Source of the DNA: an uncultured Bacteroidales bacterium
Lineage (GTDB): Bacteria; Bacteroidota; Bacteroidia; Bacteroidales; Muribaculaceae
Length of the DNA: 39,535 bases
Direction of reading: 5' to 3'
NCBI GenBank assembly: GCA_947176235.1
Contig: CAMWPM010000018.1
Span: 1 to 39,535, forward strand
The stretch's first letter is position 1. Every line of letters begins with the position of its first letter. The position numbers and the translations under genes are program-made. This document shows positions 15,745-23,955 of this stretch, in pieces. Below the pieces are notes generated by a model. It searched no databases. It was given only the letters and a program-made list of their open reading frames with translations, and had not been told where the DNA came from.

Positions 15745-17244
15745 TCACGGGCGCAGCTGGATGACGAAACGAGCACCGCCGGTGTAGCTTTCGTCGAGCG
15801 ACAGAGTTCCGTTCATCTTCGCGGTGAGGAGGGAACAGATCGGGAGTCCCAGCCCGGTACCTTGAGTGAGATCGTGAACTGATGAGAATGGCTGGAAAAG
15901 CGTAGCAGCCTGTTCGGGGGGGATGGGTTCACCGGTGTTAGTGATGATGAACTGGAAATTGTGGGGACCGCGTTTTTTGGCTTCCAGGCTGATTTTTCCG
16001 CCCTCGGGGGTGTAGATAGCAGCGTTGTCGAGGATATGACCTATTACACGCGTCAGGGGCTCTTCACTAAGCGGTGCACTTACTTTCGGAGCATCGACGA
16101 CAATCCTTACATCGGATCTGACTTTGGATTTAATTCCGTCAGCAAGTCCCTGACAGAATTTTGTCAGGTCAGAGGGCTCGGTGGGATAGATATCAGCTAC
16201 GGTGGCTTCAAGATCGGAGAATTCCTGAATCTGCCCTGTAAACTCGCGCAACGCCGCTACTCCAGGCAGATCGGAAGGAAGAGTGTCGAGAGTAGGACCG
16301 AGCTGAGCTGATATGTTGGAGATGAATCTCGTTTTGATCATGTTCTGAGCATGAGCCGCTTCGATCTGCTTTTTCTGCCGACGGTTCAATGCAATGTAAC
16401 GAAGCAGGACAATGGCACCGAATACTAAAGCAGCAGCCAAAATTGCGGCAAGCACGCACAGGGCGCCGATAATCGTCTTTTTGACGGTGAGGGAGCTGTC
16501 GCGGTCAGCTATTTCCACTTCAGCCTGTTCCAACTGCTGCTCAAGCGAAGCCGCACGAGTGTCGGACTTCACTTTAGCCACGGAATCAGCCCAAGAAATG
16601 TAGCGATCGTAGGTGCGGGAGATAAGGCGGGCATTGCCGGTGCGGGAAGCCATGTCGATAAGATCCTTATAACACTTCCCTGCGTTGTCGAAGTCGCTCT
16701 TGTTCTCGTAGAGAGCAATCAGCTTGTTGACGGCGGCATCGCCCTTCTCTGATTCGCCGAACATGTAGTACTGCTGGGCGGAAGCTGCAAGAAGATCAAT
16801 AGTCAGCAAGCTGTCGGAAGCCTGATTCGCCCATGACTTCATGCGTTCCAATTGTTCAGCCGCACGATCCGACTTTCGCAATTTCAAATACATCTTCTGA
16901 CGTTCACGCGCCAACTGATAGCGTAGTGCGGGCATAGCGTTGCCGGTCTCGTCTTCCTTAGCCGTGAGCATGGCATCAGCCGAGTTGAGAATGTCAAAAG
17001 CCTCCTTATAATAATTTTCACGATGATAAAGCGCCGCAACATTCACTGCGGCAGGAATGGCTTTTTCAATATCTCCACGTTTCTGAAACGCATTGAACGC
17101 CTGGAGATAGAGGTAGCGCGCCTTGACGTATTCGGAAGCTGCCAAAGCCTGTTCGGCTCCGGCGGAAAATGATTCAGCGGTGTTCTGCGCCATTGCAGAG
17201 AAAGCTAAAACAACGGTTGTCAGCAATATAACTATGCGATTCAT
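15745..17244 (-). CDS. TPR protein with histidine-kinase-like module lacking the phospho-acceptor His
   Basis: 499 residues: signal peptide (1-19), helical TPR-like periplasmic region (about 25-245), a transmembrane segment (about 256-281), and a cytoplasmic kinase-like part. The H-box reads KTRFISNISAQLGPTL at 304-319, where classical kinases have FxxxxSHExRTPL; position 313 is Ala instead of His. The ATPase domain looks complete: N-box Asn407 in HILDNAAIYTPEGG, G1 NTGEPIPPE at 436-444, and G2 GTGLGLPI at 462-469. It may bind ATP without autophosphorylation, or act as an allosteric partner. No response regulator is encoded in the window. It has its own terminator and is 165 bases downstream of the FecR-like gene. 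Confidence 0.85.
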   Translation of the reverse strand: MNRIVILLTTVVLAFSAMAQNTAESFSAGAEQALAASEYVKARYLYLQAFNAFQKRGDIEKAIPAAVNVAALYHRENYYKEAFDILNSADAMLTAKEDETGNAMPALRYQLARERQKMYLKLRKSDRAAEQLERMKSWANQASDSLLTIDLLAASAQQYYMFGESEKGDAAVNKLIALYENKSDFDNAGKCYKDLIDMASRTGNARLISRTYDRYISWADSVAKVKSDTRAASLEQQLEQAEVEIADRDSSLTVKKTIIGALCVLAAILAAALVFGAIVLLRYIALNRRQKKQIEAAHAQNMIKTRFISNISAQLGPTLDTLPSDLPGVAALREFTGQIQEFSDLEATVADIYPTEPSDLTKFCQGLADGIKSKVRSDVRIVVDAPKVSAPLSEEPLTRVIGHILDNAAIYTPEGGKISLEAKKRGPHNFQFIITNTGEPIPPEQAATLFQPFSSVHDLTQGTGLGLPICSLLTAKMNGTLSLDESYTGGARFVIQLRP

Positions 17245-17409
17245 AAACTACAAGAATAGAAGTTTTATCTAAACAAATAAGCTCTGAACGATCAAAGCAA
17301 ACGACAATGGACGTTTTGGGACTATAAAGATAGTAATAAAGATCGTAATTCCGAGTAAGTTCAGCAATTTATTCTAAAAAAATTATTTAAGATACGGCTA
17401 CCGACGCTG

Positions 17410-18279
17410 TCAGAGAGCGTGGAGGTAGACGGGAAGGTCGAGTGGAGCATCGGACTGGGAATCACGTGCCTCGTTGACGGCATCGAGCATCCTGTCGACC
17501 TCGAAATAGTAGTGAGCCATCACCACGAAGTGTCGGCTATCGGGGTCAATGTCGGCAAGCTGGATGCGGGTAGTGACCTGATTGGGGAGGAGAACATAGC
17601 ATCCTACGGGCTGACCTATCTCGGAAAGGCGGACGGGAGCCGCAGGATCGGAGGAATCTATCTTGAGGACGTTGAAGTAGACGGGGAAAGCGAGAGTGTT
17701 GCGGACACTAAGCTGGAGCACTCCATCCGGGGTCTGCTTGCTGTCAATCGCTACGGGGAACTGCTGGCGATTGACGGATTCGGGACGGGATAGCTGACGT
17801 GCGACAAAGCGACCGAGCATCTCATTGTCGATCTGGAGCGTGTCGGAAGCAGGGTCATAGTTTTCGAGGGTGCGCGTCACCTTACCCTTGGCAAGGTAAA
17901 CGACCTGATCACGATCAGTAGAACTGCCGGAGCGTCCGATCTTGAGGTTGCGGTTGACAGCCGATACGGTGCCTACCGATTGCTTGCGTGCCTCGAAAAT
18001 GATGTTGGAGGGAGAATGCTGTCCTGGGGTCGTTGACTTATACGTCTTTGAGTCGCGTGTGTCGAGAATCTCGACGGACCCACCATCAGGAATGATGATG
18101 ATTGCCGCGGGGGAAATGTCGGCGCCCTCCACAGCCTTTTCAGTCTTGCCTGACTGCTTGACCATAACGTCGCCCTTGACACTAAACACCTTGAAATGAG
18201 CATACATGGATGGACTCACAGCAAGCATAAAGAGAAGGATACAGAGAGTGCGAGAAAAGGTTTTCAACTGATTTGTCAT
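17410..18279 (-). CDS. Exported FecR-like protein
   Basis: 289 residues with a signal peptide (MTNQLKTFSRTLCILLFMLAVSPSMYA). Residues about 30-95 (FKVFSVKGDVMVKQSGK...PDGGSVEILDTRDSKTY) follow the FecR-domain pattern of a VxGxV strand, then a Gly-Ala helix-turn, then a PDGGSVxIxD hairpin. The rest (about 130-289) is a beta-rich domain with no recognised motif. It starts 43 bases after the CHASE2 gene stop, so the two are probably one operon. FecR-like domains next to CHASE2 proteins occur in other phyla (from memory). It lacks the transmembrane anti-sigma part of a true FecR, so the role is probably periplasmic binding. Confidence 0.7.
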   Translation of the reverse strand: MTNQLKTFSRTLCILLFMLAVSPSMYAHFKVFSVKGDVMVKQSGKTEKAVEGADISPAAIIIIPDGGSVEILDTRDSKTYKSTTPGQHSPSNIIFEARKQSVGTVSAVNRNLKIGRSGSSTDRDQVVYLAKGKVTRTLENYDPASDTLQIDNEMLGRFVARQLSRPESVNRQQFPVAIDSKQTPDGVLQLSVRNTLAFPVYFNVLKIDSSDPAAPVRLSEIGQPVGCYVLLPNQVTTRIQLADIDPDSRHFVVMAHYYFEVDRMLDAVNEARDSQSDAPLDLPVYLHAL

Positions 18280-18322
18280 AATATAAGTGTGTGGTTTATA
18301 CGGATATGAGGAAATTACAAGT

Positions 18323-19504
18323 TTAAGAACGTCTGCCGGTTATTTTTTTGCCGAGATAATCGACGAGGGATTCTCCTCCAGTCCAGATGTCGAAGGCGAA
18401 AAGCCCGAAGGTGACCATAAGGAAGGTGAACGAGAAATCAACGAGAATGTTGCTCCCGATAAAGAGCCTGTAGCTGATCACAAGAATGAGGTAGAGGACC
18501 ACCACCTGAAGGATACGCAGCACTATGGCTTTCCATGGAACTACAAATGTGACATATAGGAGAAGGAAGAGGAAGGTGACGAACGCACCGGCAAGAATGT
18601 TGAACCATCCGGGAGTAGCCGTCACATAGTTGCGGTCGAGGATGGTGGAGAGGGCGCGGGCATGGATTTCGACTCCGGAGATGGCATGCCCGAGGGGACT
18701 GGCGTGTTTGTCACCGAGATCGTCGAGCGCACCGATCAGGACGACGCGCCCACGGATTTCATCGGCGTGGAGATCAACGTCGGTGGCATCCCATTCACGA
18801 TAGATGCGCGAGGGATAGTAGATGGTCTCCAGATCGTTGCCCCGGGCGAGAAGGTCGGCGTGGGCAGCGGAATCGACCATCGCGGCAAGTGCCGCGGGAA
18901 ACGAGGGAATGACGAGGGTGGAATCGGGAGTAGAATACTTCACTGCGAACTCTCGCGCCACACCTCCCGCCATCTTCATCGGGAGATTGACAGCTCCGAC
19001 AGCCGGGGCGGGGCATCCGGGGGTGGAGAGTGAGGCTGAATCCATGAAAAAGGATCGCTCGCCTACCGTGAAGCAGTCGGGACGGACGGAATTACCGAGC
19101 GGATTGACCGTAACAGCCTGAACGATGCGTGGAGAAGCTTCTATGACGGAGATGAGATAGTCGTCGACGAGGGAATCGCGCGGGGAATCGAATGTGACAT
19201 CAAGTCCGATTGCCGCCGGCTCGTAAATGGCAAGCTGATCAATGAGTGAAGCGATGTCGGCACGATCGGCATTATCGATGTTAACAATTACCACATTGTC
19301 GTCGAGCTGGCGGACGGCGCGTGACTCAGCAACTATGTTGTAGAAATCAGTGATCTTGAAGTCCTTCTTCTCATGGGAGGAGAGGAGTGCGGTGGTGGAG
19401 AAAGCGAACGGCTGCATCATGAACATCGACAGCAGAAGAGCCAGCGCCGTCATGCCGAGCGCCTTGAACACTTTAGCTACCGAGAACTGAAAGGGGGACT
19501 TCAT
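18323..19504 (-). CDS. CHASE2-domain membrane protein without output domain
   Basis: 393 residues. An N-terminal membrane helix (about 14-36) is followed by a periplasmic CHASE2 domain (about 45-290), with its hallmark RVVLIGALDDLGDKHASPLG and the following GVEIHARAL at about 251-284. Three C-terminal membrane helices follow (about 300-323, 325-349 and 352-373), and a tail of only about 20 residues. CHASE2 is a sensing domain usually fused to adenylate cyclase, kinase or GGDEF output; here no output domain is present, so the signal must pass to a partner. A housekeeping promoter lies 51 bases upstream. It is the first gene of the CHASE2-FecR pair. Confidence 0.87.
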   Translation of the reverse strand: MKSPFQFSVAKVFKALGMTALALLLSMFMMQPFAFSTTALLSSHEKKDFKITDFYNIVAESRAVRQLDDNVVIVNIDNADRADIASLIDQLAIYEPAAIGLDVTFDSPRDSLVDDYLISVIEASPRIVQAVTVNPLGNSVRPDCFTVGERSFFMDSASLSTPGCPAPAVGAVNLPMKMAGGVAREFAVKYSTPDSTLVIPSFPAALAAMVDSAAHADLLARGNDLETIYYPSRIYREWDATDVDLHADEIRGRVVLIGALDDLGDKHASPLGHAISGVEIHARALSTILDRNYVTATPGWFNILAGAFVTFLFLLLYVTFVVPWKAIVLRILQVVVLYLILVISYRLFIGSNILVDFSFTFLMVTFGLFAFDIWTGGESLVDYLGKKITGRRS

Positions 19505-19554
19505 TAGTGAAGGAATGATGCAAGAAAGACTGTGAGGATGTGATTTTTACGGCG

Positions 19555-19586
19555 CAAATGTAGCGATTAATTCCGTAATATACAAG
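19555..19586 (-). promoter_or_regulatory. Housekeeping promoter of the CHASE2 gene
   Basis: On the minus strand, TACATTTG (19562-19555) is a perfect TAnnTTTG element. CTTG (19586-19583), 20 bases upstream, is one mismatch from the -33 TTTG. The start site would be near 19548, with a leader of about 44 nt. Confidence 0.65.
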
Positions 19587-19620
19587 AGATGAGACAACTG
19601 ATCGGAATTTCCTTATTAGT

Positions 19621-19651
19621 AAAAAGCGATGCACCAGCTCTGGTGCATCGC
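19621..19651 (-). terminator. Rho-independent terminator of queF-queC
   Basis: GCGATGCACCA (19626-19636) pairs perfectly with TGGTGCATCGC (19641-19651) around GCTC. On the minus strand the stem is followed by five T (19625-19621). It lies 27 bases past the queC stop. Confidence 0.9.
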
Positions 19652-19677
19652 CTAATAATCGGCGGAAATAAGTGATT

Positions 19678-20331
19678 TCAGTCCCGGTAGACGGTGGGGT
19701 CGGTGATGCCGGCGGCGGCGATGGCGTGGCGGCGTTCGATACATGTGGCACATTTGCCGCAGTGGATTTCTCCACCTTTGTAACAGCTATACGTCTGCGA
19801 ATAGTCGATACCAAGCTTCTTGCCTCGCTCTGCAATCTCTACTTTGGTGAGGTGGGTGTAAGGAGCAAAAACCTCAATAGGGACGTAGGTGCCTTCCCCT
19901 ATCGCCTGTGCCATCGACTGGATGAACTCCGGGCGGCAGTCAGGGTAGATGGAATGGTCGCCGGCATGGTTGGCGATCATGATGCGTTTCATGCCCCGGC
20001 TCTCGGCAAGTCCGGCAGCTACGGAAAGCATGATGCCATTACGGAAAGGAACAACGGTGGAACGGATGTTATCATCGCTGTAGGTGCCTTCGGGGATAGC
20101 GTCGGCTCCCTGCAGGAGGGAACTGTTGAAATGACGTCCGATGAAGCTCAGATCGATCTCCACCAGCTCAATACCGAGCTGGCGGCAATGATAACGCGCC
20201 CATTGGATTTCGCGGGGATTGGAGTTGGCGCCATAGGTGAATGTAACTGCCATACCGATAGCCCACTTGAAATCGTGGAGCATCGTAACGGAGTCCATAC
20301 CTCCAGAAAGAATCATAAGTGACTGTTTCAT
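19678..20331 (-). CDS. queC: 7-cyano-7-deazaguanine synthase
   Basis: 217 residues, the usual QueC length. It converts 7-carboxy-7-deazaguanine to preQ0 with ATP and ammonia, in queuosine tRNA modification. The PP-loop SGGMDS is at residues 9-14. The zinc site is formed by Cys183, Cys191, Cys194 and Cys197 (SCYKGGEIHCGKCATC). ANHAGDHSIYPDCRPEF is the QueC signature around residues 120-136. It is 26 bases downstream of queF on the same strand and ends at a strong terminator, so queF-queC form one operon. queD and queE are not in the window. Confidence 0.96.
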   Translation of the reverse strand: MKQSLMILSGGMDSVTMLHDFKWAIGMAVTFTYGANSNPREIQWARYHCRQLGIELVEIDLSFIGRHFNSSLLQGADAIPEGTYSDDNIRSTVVPFRNGIMLSVAAGLAESRGMKRIMIANHAGDHSIYPDCRPEFIQSMAQAIGEGTYVPIEVFAPYTHLTKVEIAERGKKLGIDYSQTYSCYKGGEIHCGKCATCIERRHAIAAAGITDPTVYRD

Positions 20332-20357
20332 ACCTGATGAATGAGAGAGTGAAGTAA

Positions 20358-20828
20358 TCAGAGAATATCAGGGAAGGCTGCGAGCATCCGGGCTTTGACG
20401 AGGTCCTGATGTGCGGGGTCGCCCCAGTTGGCAAAAGGATAGATTGAAATGCCTCCGCGAGGAGTGAAGATGCCTTTCACTTCGATGTAGCGCGGCTGCA
20501 TGAGGGCTATGAGATCCTTGAGGATGATGTTGACGCAGTCCTCGTGGAAGTCGCCATGGTTGCGGAAACTGAAAAGATAGAGCTTGAGGCTCTTGCTCTC
20601 GACCATACGACGGTCGGGAATATAATTGATGATGATGCGTGCGAAATCGGGCTGTCCGGTCTTTGGGCAAAGCGAAGTAAATTCGGGGCAATTGAACGTG
20701 ACGAGGTAGTCATTCTCGGGATGACGGTTGGGGAACGTCTCGAGAATGCCGGGAGTGTAATCGGTGGGATATTTCACGCCGGTTGCGCCCAGGAGGGTGA
20801 GGTCGGAAAGCTGCTCAGGGGTACGCAT
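20358..20828 (-). CDS. queF: NADPH-dependent 7-cyano-7-deazaguanine reductase
   Basis: 156 residues, the short unimodular form. It reduces preQ0 to preQ1 with NADPH. Catalytic Cys54 ([14 protein letters not shown]) and Asp61 are present, along with the substrate-binding [16 protein letters not shown] (about 77-92) and HEDCVN. Pairing with queC confirms the pathway. The 101-base gap upstream shows neither a convincing TAnnTTTG promoter on the minus strand nor a recognisable preQ1 riboswitch. Confidence 0.96.
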   Translation of the reverse strand: MRTPEQLSDLTLLGATGVKYPTDYTPGILETFPNRHPENDYLVTFNCPEFTSLCPKTGQPDFARIIINYIPDRRMVESKSLKLYLFSFRNHGDFHEDCVNIILKDLIALMQPRYIEVKGIFTPRGGISIYPFANWGDPAHQDLVKARMLAAFPDIL

Positions 20829-20929
20829 CGCTGTATCGTGTTTGTTTGTAGCCGAAGAGAGATTGTGCTTTTTTGACAGGTGAGACCGTGTCGGGTGGTA
20901 TTATTTTTGCAGAATAAAAACGTGAAGAA

Positions 20930-22573
20930 TTATTGCTGATTGACGTCGTGAACGCGCAGGCGGTCGCCGGCATCATTGACAATGGACCGGAAGTAGCGTT
21001 CGTCGTAACCTCCGAATTTGGGAGAAGCAGGGAGACCGTAGGGATTGTAGAGGAATTTTCCGTCCTTTTCCTTCTTTATGTTGCCGTCCATGAACTTGAC
21101 GAAGAGGTAGTCGCCGAGCTGCTTGTAATCGGAGGTGGCGCGTGCAGCCCATTCGTCAGCGATAGCCTGAGCGCGTGCGGCAGCCTCTGCATCGGAAAGC
21201 GAGGGGGCTTCGGCTTCGAAAGCCACAGTGGCATCAAGGGCTCCCTGCTCAAGAGCTGACTGAACACGACGGATGTCGGGAATCATCTGGGAGTAGCGGT
21301 TGTAAGCCTGGTTAGCCACGTAGTTGTTGACCCAGAAGTTGGAGGTCCAGGAGAGGGTGTTCATGTCGCCGTTGCCGTGGGCGAGTTCGTGAGGAACTTC
21401 GGTTACAGAGCAATATACCGGGATGTAGACGCAGGTGTTGGCATCGTCAGTGCCGAACCAGAGGAGACCACGGGTGACGGCAGGCTGATCGTCGCGCATC
21501 TGAGCCACGAAAGAGAATCCGGTCTGCTGCGTGGCGATGGCGCGCTCGTGGGTGTAGGTCTCGCCGTCGACCTCGAAGGTCATGGGACGCCAGCGGTAAG
21601 GCACCTTGTAGGGACCGGCGCCGATGTCGAGCGTCATGTCAAAGGGAGTGCCTTCGAAGTGATCGCGCATCATTTCCTTCATGTCGGTGGCTGTGAGGGG
21701 TGCGTCGGGCTTCACCCAGAGGGGAAGGACTTCGCCGGAAGCATTATCGATCCACTCAAGGTAGCGGTCCATACCGGAAGCATGGCGATTGAAGAAGCAC
21801 CAGACGCGGGCGTCGCAACCGCGGAGCGCACCGAAATCGTACTCGGCATAGGCGCGGGAGAAACTAAAATCCTCGTCCTTGCCGTCGAAGTAGCCCTGCG
21901 AGCGGGCAAAGTCAATTACATCGGGGCTATAGATGGTCTCGCCCGTGGGATCATCGAGGGGGAACTGATGAATACGGGAATGGTTGGCGTGACCGGAGAT
22001 ACAGTCATCGGGAATACGGCGGGCAACCCAAACGGCTCCTTTGGACTTGCCCCCCTTGCCAATCATCTCCATGATCCATGCTTCGTCGGGATCGGCGATC
22101 GAGAAAGATTCGCCTGACGAGGCGTAACCATATTCGTTGACAAGATCGGTCATGACCTTGATTGCCTCGCGGGCGGTGCGGGCACGCTGGAGAGTGATGT
22201 AGATGAGGGAACCGTAGTCAATAATACCGGTGGTGTCGACCAGTTCAGGACGTCCGCCCCACGTGCTCTCGGAGATAGCAAGCCCATGCTCATTCATGTT
22301 GCCAACGGTGGAATAGGTGTGAGCCACTTCGGGGATTCGACCAAGGGGTCGGCCGGTGTCCCACTCCACAACCTCGCGGAAAGATCCAACGGGATGGTCG
22401 GCGGCGGGCTGACGGTAGAGTTCGCCAAAAAGGTTATGAGAATCGGCGGCGTAAGTGATGAAAACACTGCCGTCCGCCGAAGCTTTCTTCCCGACAAGCA
22501 GACTCGTGCAAGCGATGGCGGAAGAAGCCGCGGCAATAAAAGCCACAATTATGGTGAAATAACGTCGGATCAT
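20930..22573 (-). CDS. Secreted C69-family dipeptidase
   Basis: 547 residues. The signal peptide ends in AIA before Cys22 (CTSLLVGKKASADGS), so export would expose the N-terminal nucleophile Cys typical of the Ntn-hydrolase C69 peptidases (PepD-like). Family features include YAADSHN, the conserved NEHGLAISESTWGGR region (about 115-130), GHANHSRIHQFP, and FSFSRAYAEYDFGALRGCDARVW. It should cleave dipeptides in the periplasm, in line with the amino-acid diet of gut Bacteroidales. It is probably monocistronic, with its own promoter at 22676-22683. Confidence 0.92.
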   Translation of the reverse strand: MIRRYFTIIVAFIAAASSAIACTSLLVGKKASADGSVFITYAADSHNLFGELYRQPAADHPVGSFREVVEWDTGRPLGRIPEVAHTYSTVGNMNEHGLAISESTWGGRPELVDTTGIIDYGSLIYITLQRARTAREAIKVMTDLVNEYGYASSGESFSIADPDEAWIMEMIGKGGKSKGAVWVARRIPDDCISGHANHSRIHQFPLDDPTGETIYSPDVIDFARSQGYFDGKDEDFSFSRAYAEYDFGALRGCDARVWCFFNRHASGMDRYLEWIDNASGEVLPLWVKPDAPLTATDMKEMMRDHFEGTPFDMTLDIGAGPYKVPYRWRPMTFEVDGETYTHERAIATQQTGFSFVAQMRDDQPAVTRGLLWFGTDDANTCVYIPVYCSVTEVPHELAHGNGDMNTLSWTSNFWVNNYVANQAYNRYSQMIPDIRRVQSALEQGALDATVAFEAEAPSLSDAEAAARAQAIADEWAARATSDYKQLGDYLFVKFMDGNIKKEKDGKFLYNPYGLPASPKFGGYDERYFRSIVNDAGDRLRVHDVNQQ

Positions 22574-22675
22574 CAGCTAAAGCATGAAAAAGGAATGAAT
22601 TAGTGAAATGTGAACACAGGTCGGAAATGAGGCGGAAAGGCACACGCTTTTCCGTGGGAAAACCGAACCACGGCG

Positions 22676-22683
22676 CAAAGTTA
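22676..22683 (-). promoter_or_regulatory. -7 element of the C69 peptidase gene
   Basis: TAACTTTG on the minus strand, followed by CGCC, matches TAnnTTTG and is a very common Bacteroidales start-site sequence. ATTG (22709-22706) lies 22 bases upstream as a weak -33. The predicted leader is about 95 nt. Confidence 0.55.
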
Positions 22684-22819
22684 CAAAAATATTTCAAATT
22701 CACATCAATATTACCAACTTTTTTCTAACATGTGACAAGATTTTTTCACAGGCAAAAATAAAATTGAGACACATATAAAATTCCCAACAAAAGTTTACAA
22801 TAAATTGCAAAACAATCGT

Positions 22820-22827
22820 TAATTTTG
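22820..22827 (+). promoter_or_regulatory. -7 element of the frdCAB operon
   Basis: TAATTTTG matches TAnnTTTG. A weak -33 (TTTA, 22794-22797) lies 22 bases upstream. The start site would be near 22834, so the alternative TTG start at 22825 would be untranscribed and translation should begin at the ATG at 22891. Confidence 0.6.
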
Positions 22828-22890
22828 TCCTCTCCAACAGATCTCCTGCAACAAATATCATCAATCAATAACTCAAATCTAAAATCTTCT

Positions 22891-23940
22891 ATGTGGTTAA
22901 CTAACTCATCAGTGGGAAGAAAGCTTGTGATGGCAGTGACCGGAGCAGCTTTAGTCCTCTTTGTAACGTTTCACGTGTTGATGAACGCAGTGGCGATATT
23001 CTGGCCTGCAGCCTATAACGTTATCTGCGAATTCTTAGGAGCGAACTGGTATGCGCTGATCGCCAGCGCGGGTCTCGCCCTTCTCTTCATCATCCACATT
23101 ATCTACGCCCTCTGGCTCACCGTGCAGAACCGTCGCGCCCGTGGTCATGAAGGCTATCTGGTCAACAAGAAGCCCGCACAGGTGGAATGGGCATCGAAGA
23201 ACATGCTCGTTCTGGGCATCGTAGTCGTAGCCTTCCTGATCGTGCACATGATCCAGTTCTGGGCTAAGATGCAGCTTGCAGAAATCACCGGCCACCTCGC
23301 AGTGGACGAAAGCGGCATGGCAGTACCTCCGGCTGCCGGCACATGGTTCCTGCAGATCGCCTTCTCGTGCATCTGGACCCCGATCATCTACATCATCGGC
23401 TTCGTGGCTCTGTGGTTCCACCTCACCCACGGCATCTGGTCGATGTTCCAGTCGGCAGGCTGGAACGGCAACATCTGGATGAGCCGTCTGAAGAAAATCG
23501 GCTGCTGGTGGGCAACCATCGTAGTAGGTCTGTTCATCATCCAGGCAATCGTGTTCACCGTCAACGCCCGCAATGAGCGCTACACCACCTGCCCGCAGCT
23601 GGTGGGTCAGTACATCGAAATGATGGAAGAGGGCAAGGATGCCGGCATCCCCGGCATGGCAGCCGACTGCTGCGGCGAGGCTCTTCCTCCCTGCTGCGCA
23701 GAAAAAGCAGCCCAGCATGGCGACTGCCATAAAGGTCACTGCGACGGCAAAGCAGAATGCGGCAAAGCAGCCTGCGGCGACTGCAAAGAAGGCAAGTGCG
23801 AAGGCAAAGCCGAGGGCGCATGCTGCGGCAAATGCGAAGAAGGCAAAGCTGAGTGCGGCGATTGCAAGGAAGGCAAGTGCGAAGGCAAAGCCGAGGGCGC
23901 ATGCCAGGGCTGTGAAGGTCATAATAACGCTAACAACTAA
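22891..23940 (+). CDS. frdC: Fumarate reductase/succinate dehydrogenase cytochrome b subunit with Cys-rich C-terminal tail
   Basis: 349 residues from the ATG at 22891. Residues 1-228 form the five-helix diheme cytochrome b558 membrane anchor of the Bacteroidetes type. Candidate heme ligands are His28, His69, His119 and His177/His180. It passes electrons between menaquinol and the FrdB clusters, in fumarate respiration. The typical subunit is about 225-230 residues and ends near here; this one continues. From residue 260 to 349 it has a soluble, Lys/Gly/Glu-rich tail with 18 Cys in a metallothionein-like spacing (CKEGKC, CCGKC, CGDC). The tail probably lies on the cytoplasmic or periplasmic face, depending on topology. 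It is separated from frdA by 15 bases. Confidence 0.93.
   Translation: MWLTNSSVGRKLVMAVTGAALVLFVTFHVLMNAVAIFWPAAYNVICEFLGANWYALIASAGLALLFIIHIIYALWLTVQNRRARGHEGYLVNKKPAQVEWASKNMLVLGIVVVAFLIVHMIQFWAKMQLAEITGHLAVDESGMAVPPAAGTWFLQIAFSCIWTPIIYIIGFVALWFHLTHGIWSMFQSAGWNGNIWMSRLKKIGCWWATIVVGLFIIQAIVFTVNARNERYTTCPQLVGQYIEMMEEGKDAGIPGMAADCCGEALPPCCAEKAAQHGDCHKGHCDGKAECGKAACGDCKEGKCEGKAEGACCGKCEEGKAECGDCKEGKCEGKAEGACQGCEGHNNANN
23773..23904 (+). repeat. Direct repeat encoding the Cys-rich tail
   Basis: Two 51-base copies (23773-23823 and 23854-23904) lie 81 bases apart and differ at two positions, both synonymous (GAC/GAT and AAA/AAG). Each encodes a CGDCKEGKCEGKAEGAC unit. The near identity indicates a recent internal duplication or ongoing gene conversion in the tail. 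The repeat itself is certain. Confidence 0.95.
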
Positions 23941-23955
23941 ACATTATACCCGATT

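Larger units (their letters stand above)
22574..22890. other. Divergent intergenic region between the C69 peptidase and frdC
   Basis: 317 AT-rich bases without a gene. It holds the leader and promoter of the peptidase on the minus strand (22676-22683) and the -7 element of the frdCAB operon on the plus strand (22820-22827). A second TAnnTTTG match on the minus strand (22691-22684, TATTTTTG) overlaps no -33 element. No clear dyad operator was seen, so how the frd operon is regulated cannot be told from this region. Confidence 0.7.

Noticed and set aside
20902-20909. TATTTTTG promoter-like element on the plus strand
   Set aside because: No sense gene follows, and no -33 element at 19-21 bases; likely chance in an AT-rich gap.
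20829-20929. preQ1 riboswitch upstream of queF
   Set aside because: No preQ1-I or II consensus was seen; the only hairpin (GACACGGT with ACCTGTC) is followed by A on the minus strand.
23035-23922. 295-codon open frame on the minus strand
   Set aside because: Antisense to frdC; its Ala/Phe-rich start mirrors the Lys/Gly/Cys tail repeats.
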